Positions 43,483 to 51,750 of a stretch of DNA of 64,000 bases are shown piece by piece; the stretch's first letter is position 1; each line of letters starts with the position of its first letter. A model generated the notes under the pieces. The model had not been told where the DNA came from, did not search any database, and was given only the letters and a program-made list of their open reading frames with translations. The position numbers were made by a program, and so were the translations under genes. Source of the DNA: Bog-756 sp963824645 (lineage in GTDB: Bacteria; Actinomycetota; Acidimicrobiia; Acidimicrobiales; RAAP-2); NCBI GenBank assembly GCA_963824645.1, contig CAWGQC010000011.1, forward strand, positions 62,001 to 126,000. The letters run 5' to 3'.

Positions 43483-43552
43483 GATCCGACCAGACAGACA
43501 GATCCGACCAGACAGACAGATCCGACCAACAGACAGATCCGACCAACAGACA
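43483..43552 (+). repeat. Four tandem 17-18-bp repeats before sucC
   Basis: GATCCGACCAGACAGACA at 43483 and 43501, then the one-base-shorter GATCCGACCAACAGACA at 43519 and 43536. C/A/G-rich with few T and little self-pairing. The array ends 32 bases before the sucC start, so it would lie in the leader. Confidence 0.95.
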
Positions 43553-43584
43553 GACAAGACAGGGACAGAGAGGAACAGAGCTCA

Positions 43585-44733
43585 GTGGATCTCTTCGAGT
43601 ATCAGGGCAAGCAGGTCTTCGCCCGCTACGGCATGCCCATCTCCAAGGGGGGTGTGGCCGACACCGTCGACGAGGCCGTCGTGGTGGCCGCCGGTGCCGG
43701 TTACCCGGTCACGGTCAAGGCCCAGGTCAAGGTGGGCGGACGGGGCAAGGCCGGCGGGGTGAAGCTGGCCGACAACGAAGCCGAGCTGCGGACCCACGCC
43801 GGCAACATCCTCGGCCTCGACATCAAGGGCCACGTGGTCAAGCGGCTGTGGATCGAGCACTCCTCGGACATCGAGCGCGAGTACTACGCCAGCTTCACCC
43901 TCGATCGCAGCGCCAAAAAGCACCTGGGCATGCTGTCGGCGTCGGGCGGTGTGGACATCGAGGAGGTGGCCGTCACCAACCCCGAGGCCATCGCCATCCT
44001 CCATGTGGATCCCGTCGACGGTCTGAGCCTCGAGGAGGCCCGGGCCTGGGTGGACCGCGCCGACCTCGACGAGGAGGCCCGGGCCCAGGCGGCCCAAATC
44101 CTGGTCAAGCTGTACACCTGTTACACCGAGGGGGACTGCGACCTGGCCGAAATCAACCCTCTCATCCTCACCCCCGACGGCCGGGTGCACTGCCTCGACG
44201 CCAAAGTCACCCTGGACGACAACGCCGCCTTCCGCCATCCCGAGTGGGAGGAGTTCGCCGGCAGCGACGTGGAAGACGAGCGCGAGGCCCGGGCCAAGGA
44301 GCGGGGCCTCAACTACATCGGGCTCGACGGGTCGGTGGGCATCATCGCCAACGGGGCGGGACTGGCCATGTCCACCCTGGACGTGGTCAACCAGTGCGGC
44401 GGGAAGGCGGCCAACTTCCTCGACATCGGGGGCGGGGCCAATGCCGACGTGATGGCCGCCGCTCTCGAGGTCATCAACTCGGATCCGGCCGTGCGGGCCA
44501 TCTTCGTCAACATCTTCGGGGGCATCACCCGGGTCGACGAAGTGGCCAGGGGCATCCTCGAGGCCCTCGACCGGGTCGACATCAGCTCGCCCATCGTTCT
44601 CCGACTCGACGGCACCAACGCCGTCGCCGGCCGTGAGATCCTGGCCGATCACCTGTCCGATCGCCTGGTCGCCGAGCCGACCATGCTCGATGCCGCCCGT
44701 CGTGCGGTGGCCTTCGTAGGAGTGGCGTCATGA
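43585..44733 (+). CDS. sucC: Succinate-CoA ligase, beta subunit
   Basis: TCA-cycle enzyme making ATP or GTP with succinate from succinyl-CoA. ATP-grasp domain with MDLFEYQGKQVFARYGMP and VKAQVKVGGRGKAGGVKLA; C-terminal domain has NGAGLAMSTLDVVNQCGGK, ANFLDIGGGA and IFVNIFGGITRVDEVA. GTG 43585 follows AGAGAGGAACAGAG; 382 residues. Overlaps sucD by ATGA. Confidence 0.97.
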   Translation: MDLFEYQGKQVFARYGMPISKGGVADTVDEAVVVAAGAGYPVTVKAQVKVGGRGKAGGVKLADNEAELRTHAGNILGLDIKGHVVKRLWIEHSSDIEREYYASFTLDRSAKKHLGMLSASGGVDIEEVAVTNPEAIAILHVDPVDGLSLEEARAWVDRADLDEEARAQAAQILVKLYTCYTEGDCDLAEINPLILTPDGRVHCLDAKVTLDDNAAFRHPEWEEFAGSDVEDEREARAKERGLNYIGLDGSVGIIANGAGLAMSTLDVVNQCGGKAANFLDIGGGANADVMAAALEVINSDPAVRAIFVNIFGGITRVDEVARGILEALDRVDISSPIVLRLDGTNAVAGREILADHLSDRLVAEPTMLDAARRAVAFVGVAS

Positions 44734-45620
44734 GCATCTTCGTGGATGAGAACACCAAAGTCGTGATCCAGGGAGTGAGCCCCACCAGTCAGGGCCTCTA
44801 CCACGGGCTGCGCAACCGGGCCTACGGCACCCAGGTGGTGGCCGGCACCAACCCCCGCCGGGGGGGTGAGGAGATCGAGGGCATCCCCGTCTTCGCCACC
44901 GTGTCCGAGGCCGTCGAGGCCACCGGAGCCAACGCCTCGTTCATTTCGGTCCCGCCCCCCTTCGCCGCCGAGGCCATCATGGAGGCCGCCGCCGCCGGTG
45001 TCCCCTTCGTGGTGTGCATCACCGAGGGCATCCCGGCCCAGGACGAGGCCCTGGCCTACAACCGTCTGGTCCGCGACTTTCCGGGAACCCGGCTGCTCGG
45101 GCCCAACTGCCCCGGTGTCATCTCCCCGGGGAAGTGCAACATCGGCATCACCTCGGGTGACATCGCCCTGCCCGGCGGACCGGTGGGGATCGTAAGCCGG
45201 TCGGGAACCCTCACCTACCAGGCCCTGCACGAACTCTCCCAGCAGGGGGTGGGCCAGACAACCTGCGTGGGCATCGGGGGCGACCCTGTACCCGGGACCA
45301 GTTTCATCGACTGCCTGACCGCCTTTGAAGCCGATCCCCACACCCAGGCCGTCATGATGATCGGCGAGATCGGCGGCTCCGCCGAAGAGGAAGCAGCCGA
45401 GTTCATCGCCTCTTCGGTCACCAAGCCGGTCGTCTCCTACGTGGCCGGGGTGACCGCCCCACCGGGTCGCAAGATGGGACACGCCGGCGCCATCATCTCC
45501 GGGTCGAAGGGCACCGCCCAGGCCAAAATGGATGCGTTGGCGGCGGCCGGGGTGACCGTGGCCCTCAACCCGACCGAGGCGGGCGAAGCCATGGTCGACG
45601 TCGTCCGGAAACTGGGCTGA
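44730..45620 (+). CDS. sucD: Succinate-CoA ligase, alpha subunit
   Basis: CoA-binding subunit carrying the phospho-histidine. TKVVIQGVSPTSQGLYHG starts it, GPNCPGVISPGKCNIGI follows, and the active-site His is in the GRKMGHAGAIISGSKGTAQ region. VSRSGTLTYQALHELSQQG is typical. 296 residues; translationally coupled to sucC. Confidence 0.97.
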   Translation: MSIFVDENTKVVIQGVSPTSQGLYHGLRNRAYGTQVVAGTNPRRGGEEIEGIPVFATVSEAVEATGANASFISVPPPFAAEAIMEAAAAGVPFVVCITEGIPAQDEALAYNRLVRDFPGTRLLGPNCPGVISPGKCNIGITSGDIALPGGPVGIVSRSGTLTYQALHELSQQGVGQTTCVGIGGDPVPGTSFIDCLTAFEADPHTQAVMMIGEIGGSAEEEAAEFIASSVTKPVVSYVAGVTAPPGRKMGHAGAIISGSKGTAQAKMDALAAAGVTVALNPTEAGEAMVDVVRKLG

Positions 45621-45646
45621 CGGTCGGGGTCCCTTCCGCCGATGCA

Positions 45647-46321
45647 TTGGGCGGGCGGCGCATCCGGGCGGTCATCTTCGATCTCGACGGTCTGCTGGTC
45701 GACTCCGAGCCCCTGTGGCGGCAGGCCGAAATCGAGGTGTTCGGCTCTGTCGGGTTGACGCTGACCGAATCGGACGTGCGCCAGACCATGGGTCTGCGCA
45801 TCGACGATGCCGTCCGCCACTGGTGGGAACTGTTCCCCTGGGAGGGTCCGACGCCGGTCCAGGTGGAGCGGGAGGTCACCGCCCGGGTGGCCGAGTTGTT
45901 GCGCCTCACCGGTGTCGCCATGCCGGGGGCGTTGGCCGCGGTGGACCTGTGCACCCGGTTGTCACTTCCGGTGGCGGTGTGCTCGGGCTCCTACGCCGCT
46001 GTCATCGAGGCCGCCCTCGACCGGCTGGGAGTCGGTCCGCAGATAGCGGCATGGCATTCGGCCGAGTGGGAGCCGTTGGGCAAGCCCCACCCCGGTGCCT
46101 ATCTTTCGACGGCGGCCACCTTGGGGGTGGACCCGTCGGCGTGCCTGGCCGTCGAAGACTCCTTCAATGGAGCCATCGCCGCCAAGGCGGGCCGCATGCG
46201 GGTTGTGGTGGTACCCGAGCCCGAGGCGCTCGACTCGCCCCGGTGGGGGTTCTGCGACGCCCGTTTGGCTTCACTGACCGAGTTCGACGAAGCCCTGCTG
46301 CGCTCGCTGGGCTCGTTGTGA
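45647..46321 (+). CDS. HAD superfamily phosphatase, beta-phosphoglucomutase-like
   Basis: The nucleophile motif is DLDGLLVDSEP near residue 12, motif II Ser in VAVCSGSY, the Lys-containing GKPHPGAYL and the acidic motif LAVEDSFNGAIAAK. A cap of about 70 residues sits between motifs I and II, as in class IA HAD enzymes. Substrate unknown. TTG 45647 is the best start in frame; CTG 45617 upstream overlaps the sucD stop. 224 residues. Confidence 0.85.
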   Translation: MGGRRIRAVIFDLDGLLVDSEPLWRQAEIEVFGSVGLTLTESDVRQTMGLRIDDAVRHWWELFPWEGPTPVQVEREVTARVAELLRLTGVAMPGALAAVDLCTRLSLPVAVCSGSYAAVIEAALDRLGVGPQIAAWHSAEWEPLGKPHPGAYLSTAATLGVDPSACLAVEDSFNGAIAAKAGRMRVVVVPEPEALDSPRWGFCDARLASLTEFDEALLRSLGSL

Positions 46322-46322
46322 G

Positions 46323-46361
46323 CGCCTGACGTCACCGCCTGACGTCATCGTCTGACGTCAC
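46323..46361. repeat. Three 13-bp repeats, each with palindrome TGACGTCA
   Basis: CGCCTGACGTCAC, CGCCTGACGTCAT and CGTCTGACGTCAC lie head to tail just after the HAD stop. The perfect 8-bp palindromes at 46327, 46340 and 46353 are 13 bp apart, a bit over one helical turn. Could be a protein-binding array or a simple tandem expansion. Confidence 0.9.
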
Positions 46362-46542
46362 TGCCCGGCATCGCCCCTTTCCCCCCTCACCCTCGCTCCG
46401 TTTTTCCTGCTCTTCGCGCTGCTTTCGTGTTCGTTCCTGATGGACTGTGTTCCCCCCGCTAGCAAAACTTCGCAAACTTTCACTTCGGATAGCCGGCGAT
46501 ACTGCCGATACATCTTCCGCGAGGGGCATTCCCTGGGCAGGG

Positions 46543-46609
46543 GAGACCGTGCGAGCGACGAGGGCCCGTAACCGGAGGCAGGCCGGGAGGGCCCCGTCGC
46601 CACGGTCTC
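46543..46609 (+). ncRNA. Candidate structured RNA (long hairpin)
   Basis: GAGACCGTG, GCGACG and GGGCCC (46543-46567) pair with GGGCCC, CGTCGC and CACGGTCTC (46589-46609), giving a 21-bp stem interrupted by a 3-base and a 1-base bulge on the left arm only; the loop is 21 bases. No family is recognised. It might be a terminator, a leader element of purN, or a small RNA; strand is uncertain. Confidence 0.4.
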
Positions 46610-46619
46610 TTCGCTCGGG

Positions 46620-46711
46620 ACGCTACCACCGGCTCTGTCGTCGAGCTCGCGCTACGCGCGTGTTGAGTTTCGGCCCGGCAACGATCGGCCCCCAACCGCC
46701 ACTGGTAGCGT
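46620..46711 (+). promoter_or_regulatory. Inverted 9-bp arms flanking the purN upstream region
   Basis: ACGCTACCA (46620-46628) and TGGTAGCGT (46703-46711) are exact reverse complements 74 bases apart. The right arm contains the TAGCGT (46706-46711) that lies six bases before the purN GTG and looks like its -10, so pairing or protein binding could link the two. Confidence 0.45.
46706..46711 (+). promoter_or_regulatory. Start-proximal TAGCGT element (purN)
   Basis: TAGCGT ends six bases before the purN GTG; it also forms part of a 9-bp inverted arm. Confidence 0.45.
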
Positions 46712-46717
46712 TCGCCC

Positions 46718-47362
46718 GTGGTGCCGCTCTCCGCTCCGTCCCCTCCTCCCGCGCCTATCGGGGTCCTGGCGTCGGGAAGTGGAACCATCCTCGAGGCCAT
46801 CCTCGACGCCGGTCTGCTCATCCGGGTGGTGGTTGCCGACCGACCCTGTCGCGCTTTGGAAATAGCGGCGTCAGCCGGGGTCCCTTCGCACTTGGTCGAA
46901 CGGACCGATCACGGTGGGTTCGGCCCCACCTTCGACCGTGACGGCTACACCCGGGCGGTCGTCGACGTCCTTACCGACCATGCCGTCGAAGTGGTGGCCA
47001 TGGCCGGGTTCGGCACGGTGCTCGGTCAGCCCCTTCAGGACGCCTATGCGGGGCGTGTTCTCAACACCCACCCCGCCCTCCTCCCCGCCTTTCCCGGTTG
47101 GCACGCGGTGGCCGACGCCCTGGCCGCCGGGGTCAGCGAGACGGGCACCACCGTGCACATCGCCACCCTGGAGATGGACGCCGGTCCGATCCTGGCTCAG
47201 GAGCGGGTGGCCGTGCTGGCCGACGACACCGAAGCGACCCTGCACGAGCGAATCAAGACGGTCGAGCGCCGGCTCTATCCCGAGACCATCCGCCGCTTCG
47301 TGGCCGGGTTGGCGCAGCCGGTGGGGGATGGATCAGGATCAACCTCGGAGGTCGCCCGGTGA
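46718..47362 (+). CDS. purN: Phosphoribosylglycinamide formyltransferase
   Basis: Third step of purine synthesis: GAR plus 10-formyl-THF to FGAR. The active-site Asn and His are in VLNTHPALLPAFPGWHAV, the Asp in ATLEMDAGPILAQERV. GVLASGSGTILEAIL opens the fold (usual motif SGSGSNLQA). GTG 46718, 214 residues, with a short Pro-rich lead. Overlaps purH by GTGA. Confidence 0.95.
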   Translation: MVPLSAPSPPPAPIGVLASGSGTILEAILDAGLLIRVVVADRPCRALEIAASAGVPSHLVERTDHGGFGPTFDRDGYTRAVVDVLTDHAVEVVAMAGFGTVLGQPLQDAYAGRVLNTHPALLPAFPGWHAVADALAAGVSETGTTVHIATLEMDAGPILAQERVAVLADDTEATLHERIKTVERRLYPETIRRFVAGLAQPVGDGSGSTSEVAR

Positions 47363-48927
47363 GAGCACTGCTGTCCGTTTACGACAAGACCGGGTTGGTC
47401 GAGCTGGCCGGCGGGCTCACCGATCTGGGGTGGGAGCTGGTGTCCAGCGGCGGCACATCCGCCGCCCTGTCCGAGGCCGGCATCGCCCACACAGAGGTGG
47501 CTGATCTGACCGGTGCCCCGGAAATGCTCGGCGGCCGGGTCAAGACCCTGCACCCGGTCATCCACGGCGGCATCCTGGCCGACCGGTCCAAGCCCGATCA
47601 CCTCGATGCCCTCGACCGGCTCGGCATCGGTCTCATCGATCTGGTGGTGTGCAACCTCTACCCCTTCCCCTCGGACCCTTCCGTCGAGCTCATCGACATC
47701 GGGGGCCCGACCATGGTTCGAGCGGCGGCCAAAAATCACGACCACGTGGCCGTGGTCGTTTCGCCCAACGACTACCCCGGGGTTCTGGCCGAGCTGGGCC
47801 AGAACGGTTCGCTGTCGGAGAAAACCCGGCGCCGGCTGGCCCGGGCCGCCTTCGCCCACACCGCCGGCTACGACGCCGCCATCGTGGAGTGGCTCGACGC
47901 TCGTGAGCAGCCCCCCCCCGACGGTCCCGACGACGTGCTGGACACCACCGCCGGAGGCGACCCCCTCCTCCCTCCCACCATCCATCTGACTCTCGAGCGT
48001 GCCGGCTCGCTTCGCTACGGTGAGAACCCCCACCAGCACGGTGCCCGCTACCGGATCGTCGGTCGCCACTCGTGGTGGGACGACGTCGTCCAACACGGAG
48101 GCAAGGACCTCTCGTATCTCAACATCTTCGATGCCGACGCAGCGTGGCGGCTGGTCCACGAGCTTCCCCCGCCGGGCGACCCGGTGGTGGCGGTGGCCAT
48201 CATCAAGCACGCCAACCCCTGTGGCGCCGCTCTCCACTCCGATCTGGTTACGGCCTATGAGCGGGCCCTGGCCTGCGACCCGGCCTCCGCCTTCGGAGGG
48301 ATCGTGGCCATCGGCGGTCCGGTCACCGTCGAGGTGGCCGAGGCCATCGCCGCCGGACCGCAGGCCGATGTCATCATCGCCCCTTCCTACGACGACGACG
48401 CCCTCGCCCGCCTGGCCGGCAAGCGCAAGGCCACCCGTCTCCTGTCGGCCCCGGCTCCCGAGCCCCTGGCCCGTCAACTCCGGGTGTTGGGTAACAGCGT
48501 GCTGGTCCAGGACGCTGACCGATTCCTCATCCCACCGGCGGTCTGGGAGGTGGCCACCAAGGCCCGACCCACCGAGTCGCAGTGGCGGGACCTGGCCCTG
48601 GCTTGGAAGGTGTGCGCCCGCACCACCTCCAACGCCATCGCCGTGGTCAACGACAGCCAGGCGGTGGGGGTGGGTGCCGGTCAGCAGTCACGGGTGGTGG
48701 CGGCGGAGATCGCCGTGGCCAAGGCGGGGTCCCGCAGTGCCGGTGGGGCGGCGGCCAGTGACGCCTTTTTCCCCTTTCCCGATGGACTGCTGGTCCTGGC
48801 CGACGCCGGGGTGGCGGCTGTGGTCCAGCCGGGGGGATCGGTCCGCGACGGCGAGGTGATCGCCGCGGCCGACGAAGCGGGTATCGCCGTGGTCATGGCC
48901 GGTGGCGAACGACACTTCCGGCACTGA
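47359..48927 (+). CDS. purH: Bifunctional AICAR formyltransferase/IMP cyclohydrolase
   Basis: Last two steps of IMP synthesis. The cyclohydrolase (about 1-200) has LLSVYDKTGLVELA, GGRVKTLHPVIHGGIL and IDIGGPTMVRAAAKNH; the formyltransferase has SLRYGENPHQHGA, the catalytic IIKHANPCGAA, DPASAFGGIVA and GQQSRV. 522 residues from GTG 47359, coupled to purN. folD, the source of formyl-folate, is next. The stretch WKVCARTTSNAI reads ARTT where KHVKSN is frequent; the effect is unknown. Confidence 0.97.
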   Translation: MRALLSVYDKTGLVELAGGLTDLGWELVSSGGTSAALSEAGIAHTEVADLTGAPEMLGGRVKTLHPVIHGGILADRSKPDHLDALDRLGIGLIDLVVCNLYPFPSDPSVELIDIGGPTMVRAAAKNHDHVAVVVSPNDYPGVLAELGQNGSLSEKTRRRLARAAFAHTAGYDAAIVEWLDAREQPPPDGPDDVLDTTAGGDPLLPPTIHLTLERAGSLRYGENPHQHGARYRIVGRHSWWDDVVQHGGKDLSYLNIFDADAAWRLVHELPPPGDPVVAVAIIKHANPCGAALHSDLVTAYERALACDPASAFGGIVAIGGPVTVEVAEAIAAGPQADVIIAPSYDDDALARLAGKRKATRLLSAPAPEPLARQLRVLGNSVLVQDADRFLIPPAVWEVATKARPTESQWRDLALAWKVCARTTSNAIAVVNDSQAVGVGAGQQSRVVAAEIAVAKAGSRSAGGAAASDAFFPFPDGLLVLADAGVAAVVQPGGSVRDGEVIAAADEAGIAVVMAGGERHFRH

Positions 48928-48935
48928 GTGGCCGC

Positions 48936-48979
48936 GAGAATGACGCGAGAATGACGCGAGAATGACGCGAGAATGACGC
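48936..48979. repeat. Four tandem 11-bp repeats
   Basis: GAGAATGACGC is repeated four times exactly, nine bases after the purH stop and before folD. The unit contains TGACG like the array at 46323. Confidence 0.95.
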
Positions 48980-49055
48980 AGACACCGACAACGAAGGTGA
49001 TCCGGACCATGGAGCGCACACCGCGGCGACGACACGGAGTTCGGGGGAGGCGACC

Positions 49056-49910
49056 ATGACGGCCGCCGTGCTCGACGGCGAGTCGCTGGCTGCCCGCATC
49101 CGGGGCGAGGTCACCGACCGGGTGGCCCGTTTGCGCAGTTCCGGTGTCGAGGTCGGGCTCGGGACCATCCTGGTGGGCGAAGACGGTCCGAGCGAGCGCT
49201 ACGTGGCCATGAAGCACGCCGACTGCGCCGAGGTGGGTATGCATTCGGTCCACCAACACCTGCCGGCCGACGTCACCCAGGCCGAGCTGGAGGCGACGGT
49301 GGCCCGGTTCAATGCCGACCCCACCGTCCACGCCTATCTGGTCCAGCTGCCCCTCCCTCCGGGGCTGGACGAGGAGCGGGTCCTCCTGGCCGTCGATCCC
49401 GACAAGGACGTGGACGGGCTCCACCCGGTCAACCTGGGCCGCCTGGTCATGGGGGCCCACGGCCCGTTGCCCTGTACCCCGGCCGGTATTGTCGAACTGC
49501 TGGCCGCCAACCAGGTGCCGGTGGAGGGAAAGCACGCCGTGGTGATCGGACGGGGACTGACCATCGGACGGCCCCTGGCCCTCCTTCTGGCCTTGAAGCG
49601 ACCGGGTTGCAACGCGGCGGTGACCGTGGTCCACACCGGGGTGGCGGACATGGGTTCCCTGGTGCGCCAAGGCGACGTGGTGGTGGCGGCGGCCGGCCGG
49701 GCCGGGCTGGTCACGCCGGACATGATCAAACCGGGGGCCGCCGTGGTGGGGGCGGGTACCTCGTGGGAGGGCAGAAAGTTGCTGTCGGATGTCGACCCCG
49801 GGGTGGCCGATGTAGCCGGGTGGCTCACTCCCCGGATCGGCGGGGTGGGGCCCATGACCCGGGCCATGCTGCTGGTCAATGCGGTGCGGGCCGCGGAGCG
49901 GTCGGCATGA
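49056..49910 (+). CDS. folD: Methylenetetrahydrofolate dehydrogenase/cyclohydrolase
   Basis: Interconverts methylene-, methenyl- and 10-formyl-THF with NADP. The catalytic Lys is in RYVAMKHADCAE, Gln in VQLPLPPGLDE, and DGLHPVNLGRLVMG is the family signature. The NADP loop is VVIGRGLTIGRPLALLL, where GRSxxVGxP is more usual. 284 residues from ATG 49056. The stop overlaps the next gene by ATGA. Confidence 0.95.
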   Translation: MTAAVLDGESLAARIRGEVTDRVARLRSSGVEVGLGTILVGEDGPSERYVAMKHADCAEVGMHSVHQHLPADVTQAELEATVARFNADPTVHAYLVQLPLPPGLDEERVLLAVDPDKDVDGLHPVNLGRLVMGAHGPLPCTPAGIVELLAANQVPVEGKHAVVIGRGLTIGRPLALLLALKRPGCNAAVTVVHTGVADMGSLVRQGDVVVAAAGRAGLVTPDMIKPGAAVVGAGTSWEGRKLLSDVDPGVADVAGWLTPRIGGVGPMTRAMLLVNAVRAAERSA

Positions 49911-50716
49911 GGGGCGAGATGGCGGCCCGTGGCCCGTGCCCGGCGGGTCGACGCCGCCTCGTCGGTGCCGCCGGTCGGGCGTCTGCTGTAGCCGTCGGTC
50001 TGTTCGTGCTGGCCCTGGCCCCGGTCACCGCGGCGGGTGCGCAGACCACACCCACCGACGTCAGCTCGACCACGACCACCACCGTCCCGCCCACCACGAC
50101 CACCACTCTCCCCCCGACCACGACCACCACGGTGGTGCCGACCACCACCTCCACCACCGAGACCCCGCGCAGCACGACCTCGTCGTCCTCTTCCACGACC
50201 ACCACCGTCCCGCCCACCACGACCACCTCCTCGTCGACTCCCTGGGGCCTCATCGTTCTCATCGTGGTGCTGGTGGTGGCCGTGCTGGTGGTTGCCCTGC
50301 TCCTCCGATCGCGGAAGAAGAAGGCGACCGAGACCCAATGGCGGCGTGTGGCCGTCCCCGCCGTGAGTGACGCCCAACTGGCCCGCGAGTCGCTGCTGTC
50401 CGGCAACGCCCTGTCGGCCGATGCGGAGCTGCGGGGAGCCGTGTCGGTGCAGGCCGAACGAGCGGCAGTGGCGCTCGACCACGCCGCTACCTCGGCCCCC
50501 GATCCCCAGGCCGCATCGTCGGCCGCCGCCGCCGCCGGAGCCCTGCGCGGCCTCGCCTTCGCCGTCGAGGCGGACCGCCTTCTGCGCCAGGGCAGTTCGG
50601 CCCCCACCGGGGTGCAACTGGCCCAGGCCGACGAGGCCCGACGGGCCCGCCACACCGAGCTCAACTCGGCCCTGGCCCGACTGTCCGCCCGCCTCGGCTC
50701 AGGGTCGGCCCACTAG
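49907..50716 (+). CDS. Membrane protein with Thr/Pro-rich extracytoplasmic stalk
   Basis: Unrecognised function. A signal-like hydrophobic stretch about residues 24-45 (AVGLFVLALAPVTAAGAQ) is followed by a mucin-like region (about 46-111) of TTTTTVPPTTTTT-type repeats and a Ser run, then one membrane helix (about 113-134) ending in RSRKKK. A 135-residue Ala-rich helical cytoplasmic part follows. The topology would be stalk outside, helices inside. Overlaps folD by four bases and precedes metF. Thr/Pro linkers of this kind are common in Acidimicrobiia (my recollection). 269 residues. Confidence 0.75.
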   Translation: MRGEMAARGPCPAGRRRLVGAAGRASAVAVGLFVLALAPVTAAGAQTTPTDVSSTTTTTVPPTTTTTLPPTTTTTVVPTTTSTTETPRSTTSSSSSTTTTVPPTTTTSSSTPWGLIVLIVVLVVAVLVVALLLRSRKKKATETQWRRVAVPAVSDAQLARESLLSGNALSADAELRGAVSVQAERAAVALDHAATSAPDPQAASSAAAAAGALRGLAFAVEADRLLRQGSSAPTGVQLAQADEARRARHTELNSALARLSARLGSGSAH

Positions 50717-50748
50717 ACCCGGCCCGGGGCGGTGCCGCCGCCCGGCAG

Positions 50749-50754
50749 TAGGCT
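50749..50754 (+). promoter_or_regulatory. Start-proximal TAGGCT element (metF)
   Basis: TAGGCT ends nine bases before the metF ATG, in the 47-base gap. Confidence 0.4.
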
Positions 50755-50763
50755 TGTCCGGTC

Positions 50764-51627
50764 ATGACCCGGATTGCCGATCTGCTGGCCAAGGGCAGGA
50801 CGTACTCGTTCGAGTTCTTCCCGCCCAAGACCGATGCCGAGCAGGTCACCCTGGTGGCCACCCTCCGCGATCTCGAGCCGCTCGGCCCCTCGTTCGTGTC
50901 GGTGACCTACCGGGGGGGCGCCGAGTCACGGAAGCGCACCTTCGACCTGGTGACCGGCATGCTGCGCACGACCACCCTGGTTCCCATGGCCCACCTCATC
51001 TGCGTGGCCCACACCCGCCTGGAGCTGGCCGAAATCCTGGTGGCCTACCGCACCGCCGGTGTGGAGAACCTGATGGCCCTGGGTGGGGACCCGCCGAGCG
51101 ACCCGGACGGTGCCGCCGGCGAGTTGCAGTTCGCCTCGGAGCTGGTCGAGCTGGCTTCAGCCATCGGCGGATTCTCGGTCGGGGTCGCCGCCCAGCCCAG
51201 CGGCCATCCTCTGTCCGCCGACCGCAGCAGTGACCGGGACTTCCTGGCCGCCAAGCTGTCGCGGGCCGACTTCGCCGTCACCCAGTTCTTCTTCGAAAGC
51301 ACCGAGTACGCCGGCCTGGTGGCCGACCTGGCCGAACGGGGGGTGGACAAGCCGGTGCTCCCGGGGATCATGCCGGTCACCTCCCTCCGTTCGGTGCCCC
51401 GCATGGCGGCCATGGGGGCCGCCGTGCCCGCGTGGATGGTCGAGAGACTGGAAGCGGCCGATCGGAAGGGCGGAGCCGACGCTGTCCGCCACGAAGGGGT
51501 TGTCGTCGCCACCGAACTGTGCCAGCAACTGCTGGATGTCGGCGTACCCGGCCTGCACTTCTATACCCTCAACCGGTCGAGCGCCACCCGCGAGATCTAC
51601 TCCGCTCTCGGACTGGCCACCCAATGA
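50764..51627 (+). CDS. metF: Methylenetetrahydrofolate reductase
   Basis: FAD enzyme making 5-methyl-THF for methionine. SFEFFPPKTDAEQ holds the conserved Glu; FVSVTYRGGAES, HLICVAHTRLELAEIL, LMALGGDPPSDPDG, FAVTQFFFES and PGIMPVTS mark the TIM barrel. 287 residues from ATG 50764. Lies beside folD in a one-carbon group. Confidence 0.96.
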   Translation: MTRIADLLAKGRTYSFEFFPPKTDAEQVTLVATLRDLEPLGPSFVSVTYRGGAESRKRTFDLVTGMLRTTTLVPMAHLICVAHTRLELAEILVAYRTAGVENLMALGGDPPSDPDGAAGELQFASELVELASAIGGFSVGVAAQPSGHPLSADRSSDRDFLAAKLSRADFAVTQFFFESTEYAGLVADLAERGVDKPVLPGIMPVTSLRSVPRMAAMGAAVPAWMVERLEAADRKGGADAVRHEGVVVATELCQQLLDVGVPGLHFYTLNRSSATREIYSALGLATQ

Positions 51628-51736
51628 CGGCGACGGACCGGCCCCCCGGGATGGCACCGTCTTCCGGCCCCGGCGGGGATGGCCGGCACCTGACCTGAGC
51701 GGCCCCCCGGTTGGCCAGCCGGGGTGGGGGTACCGG

Positions 51737-51742
51737 TAGGCT
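51737..51742 (+). promoter_or_regulatory. Start-proximal TAGGCT element (icd)
   Basis: TAGGCT ends eight bases before the icd ATG. A TTGGCC at 51711 is 20 bases upstream, too far for a standard -35. Confidence 0.4.
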
Positions 51743-51750
51743 CCCCGGTT

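Larger units (their letters stand above)
46322..46717 (+). other. Non-coding structured interval before purN
   Basis: 396 bases without a supportable gene. In order: a triple TGACGTCA array; a pyrimidine-rich stretch (46374-46437); an AT-richer patch with two ACTTCG copies (around 46467-46490); a long imperfect hairpin (46543-46609); and 9-bp arms enclosing 46620-46711. See the separate entries. Confidence 0.6.

Noticed and set aside
44822..45031. Small minus-strand frames opposite sucD and other conserved genes
   Set aside because: No ribosome site or homology evident; explained by codon bias on the opposite strand.
46501..46620. ZTP (pfl) riboswitch or SRP RNA in the pre-purN interval
   Set aside because: The purine context suggested a ZTP switch and the GGAGGCAGG loop suggested SRP RNA, but the conserved core strings of both are missing.
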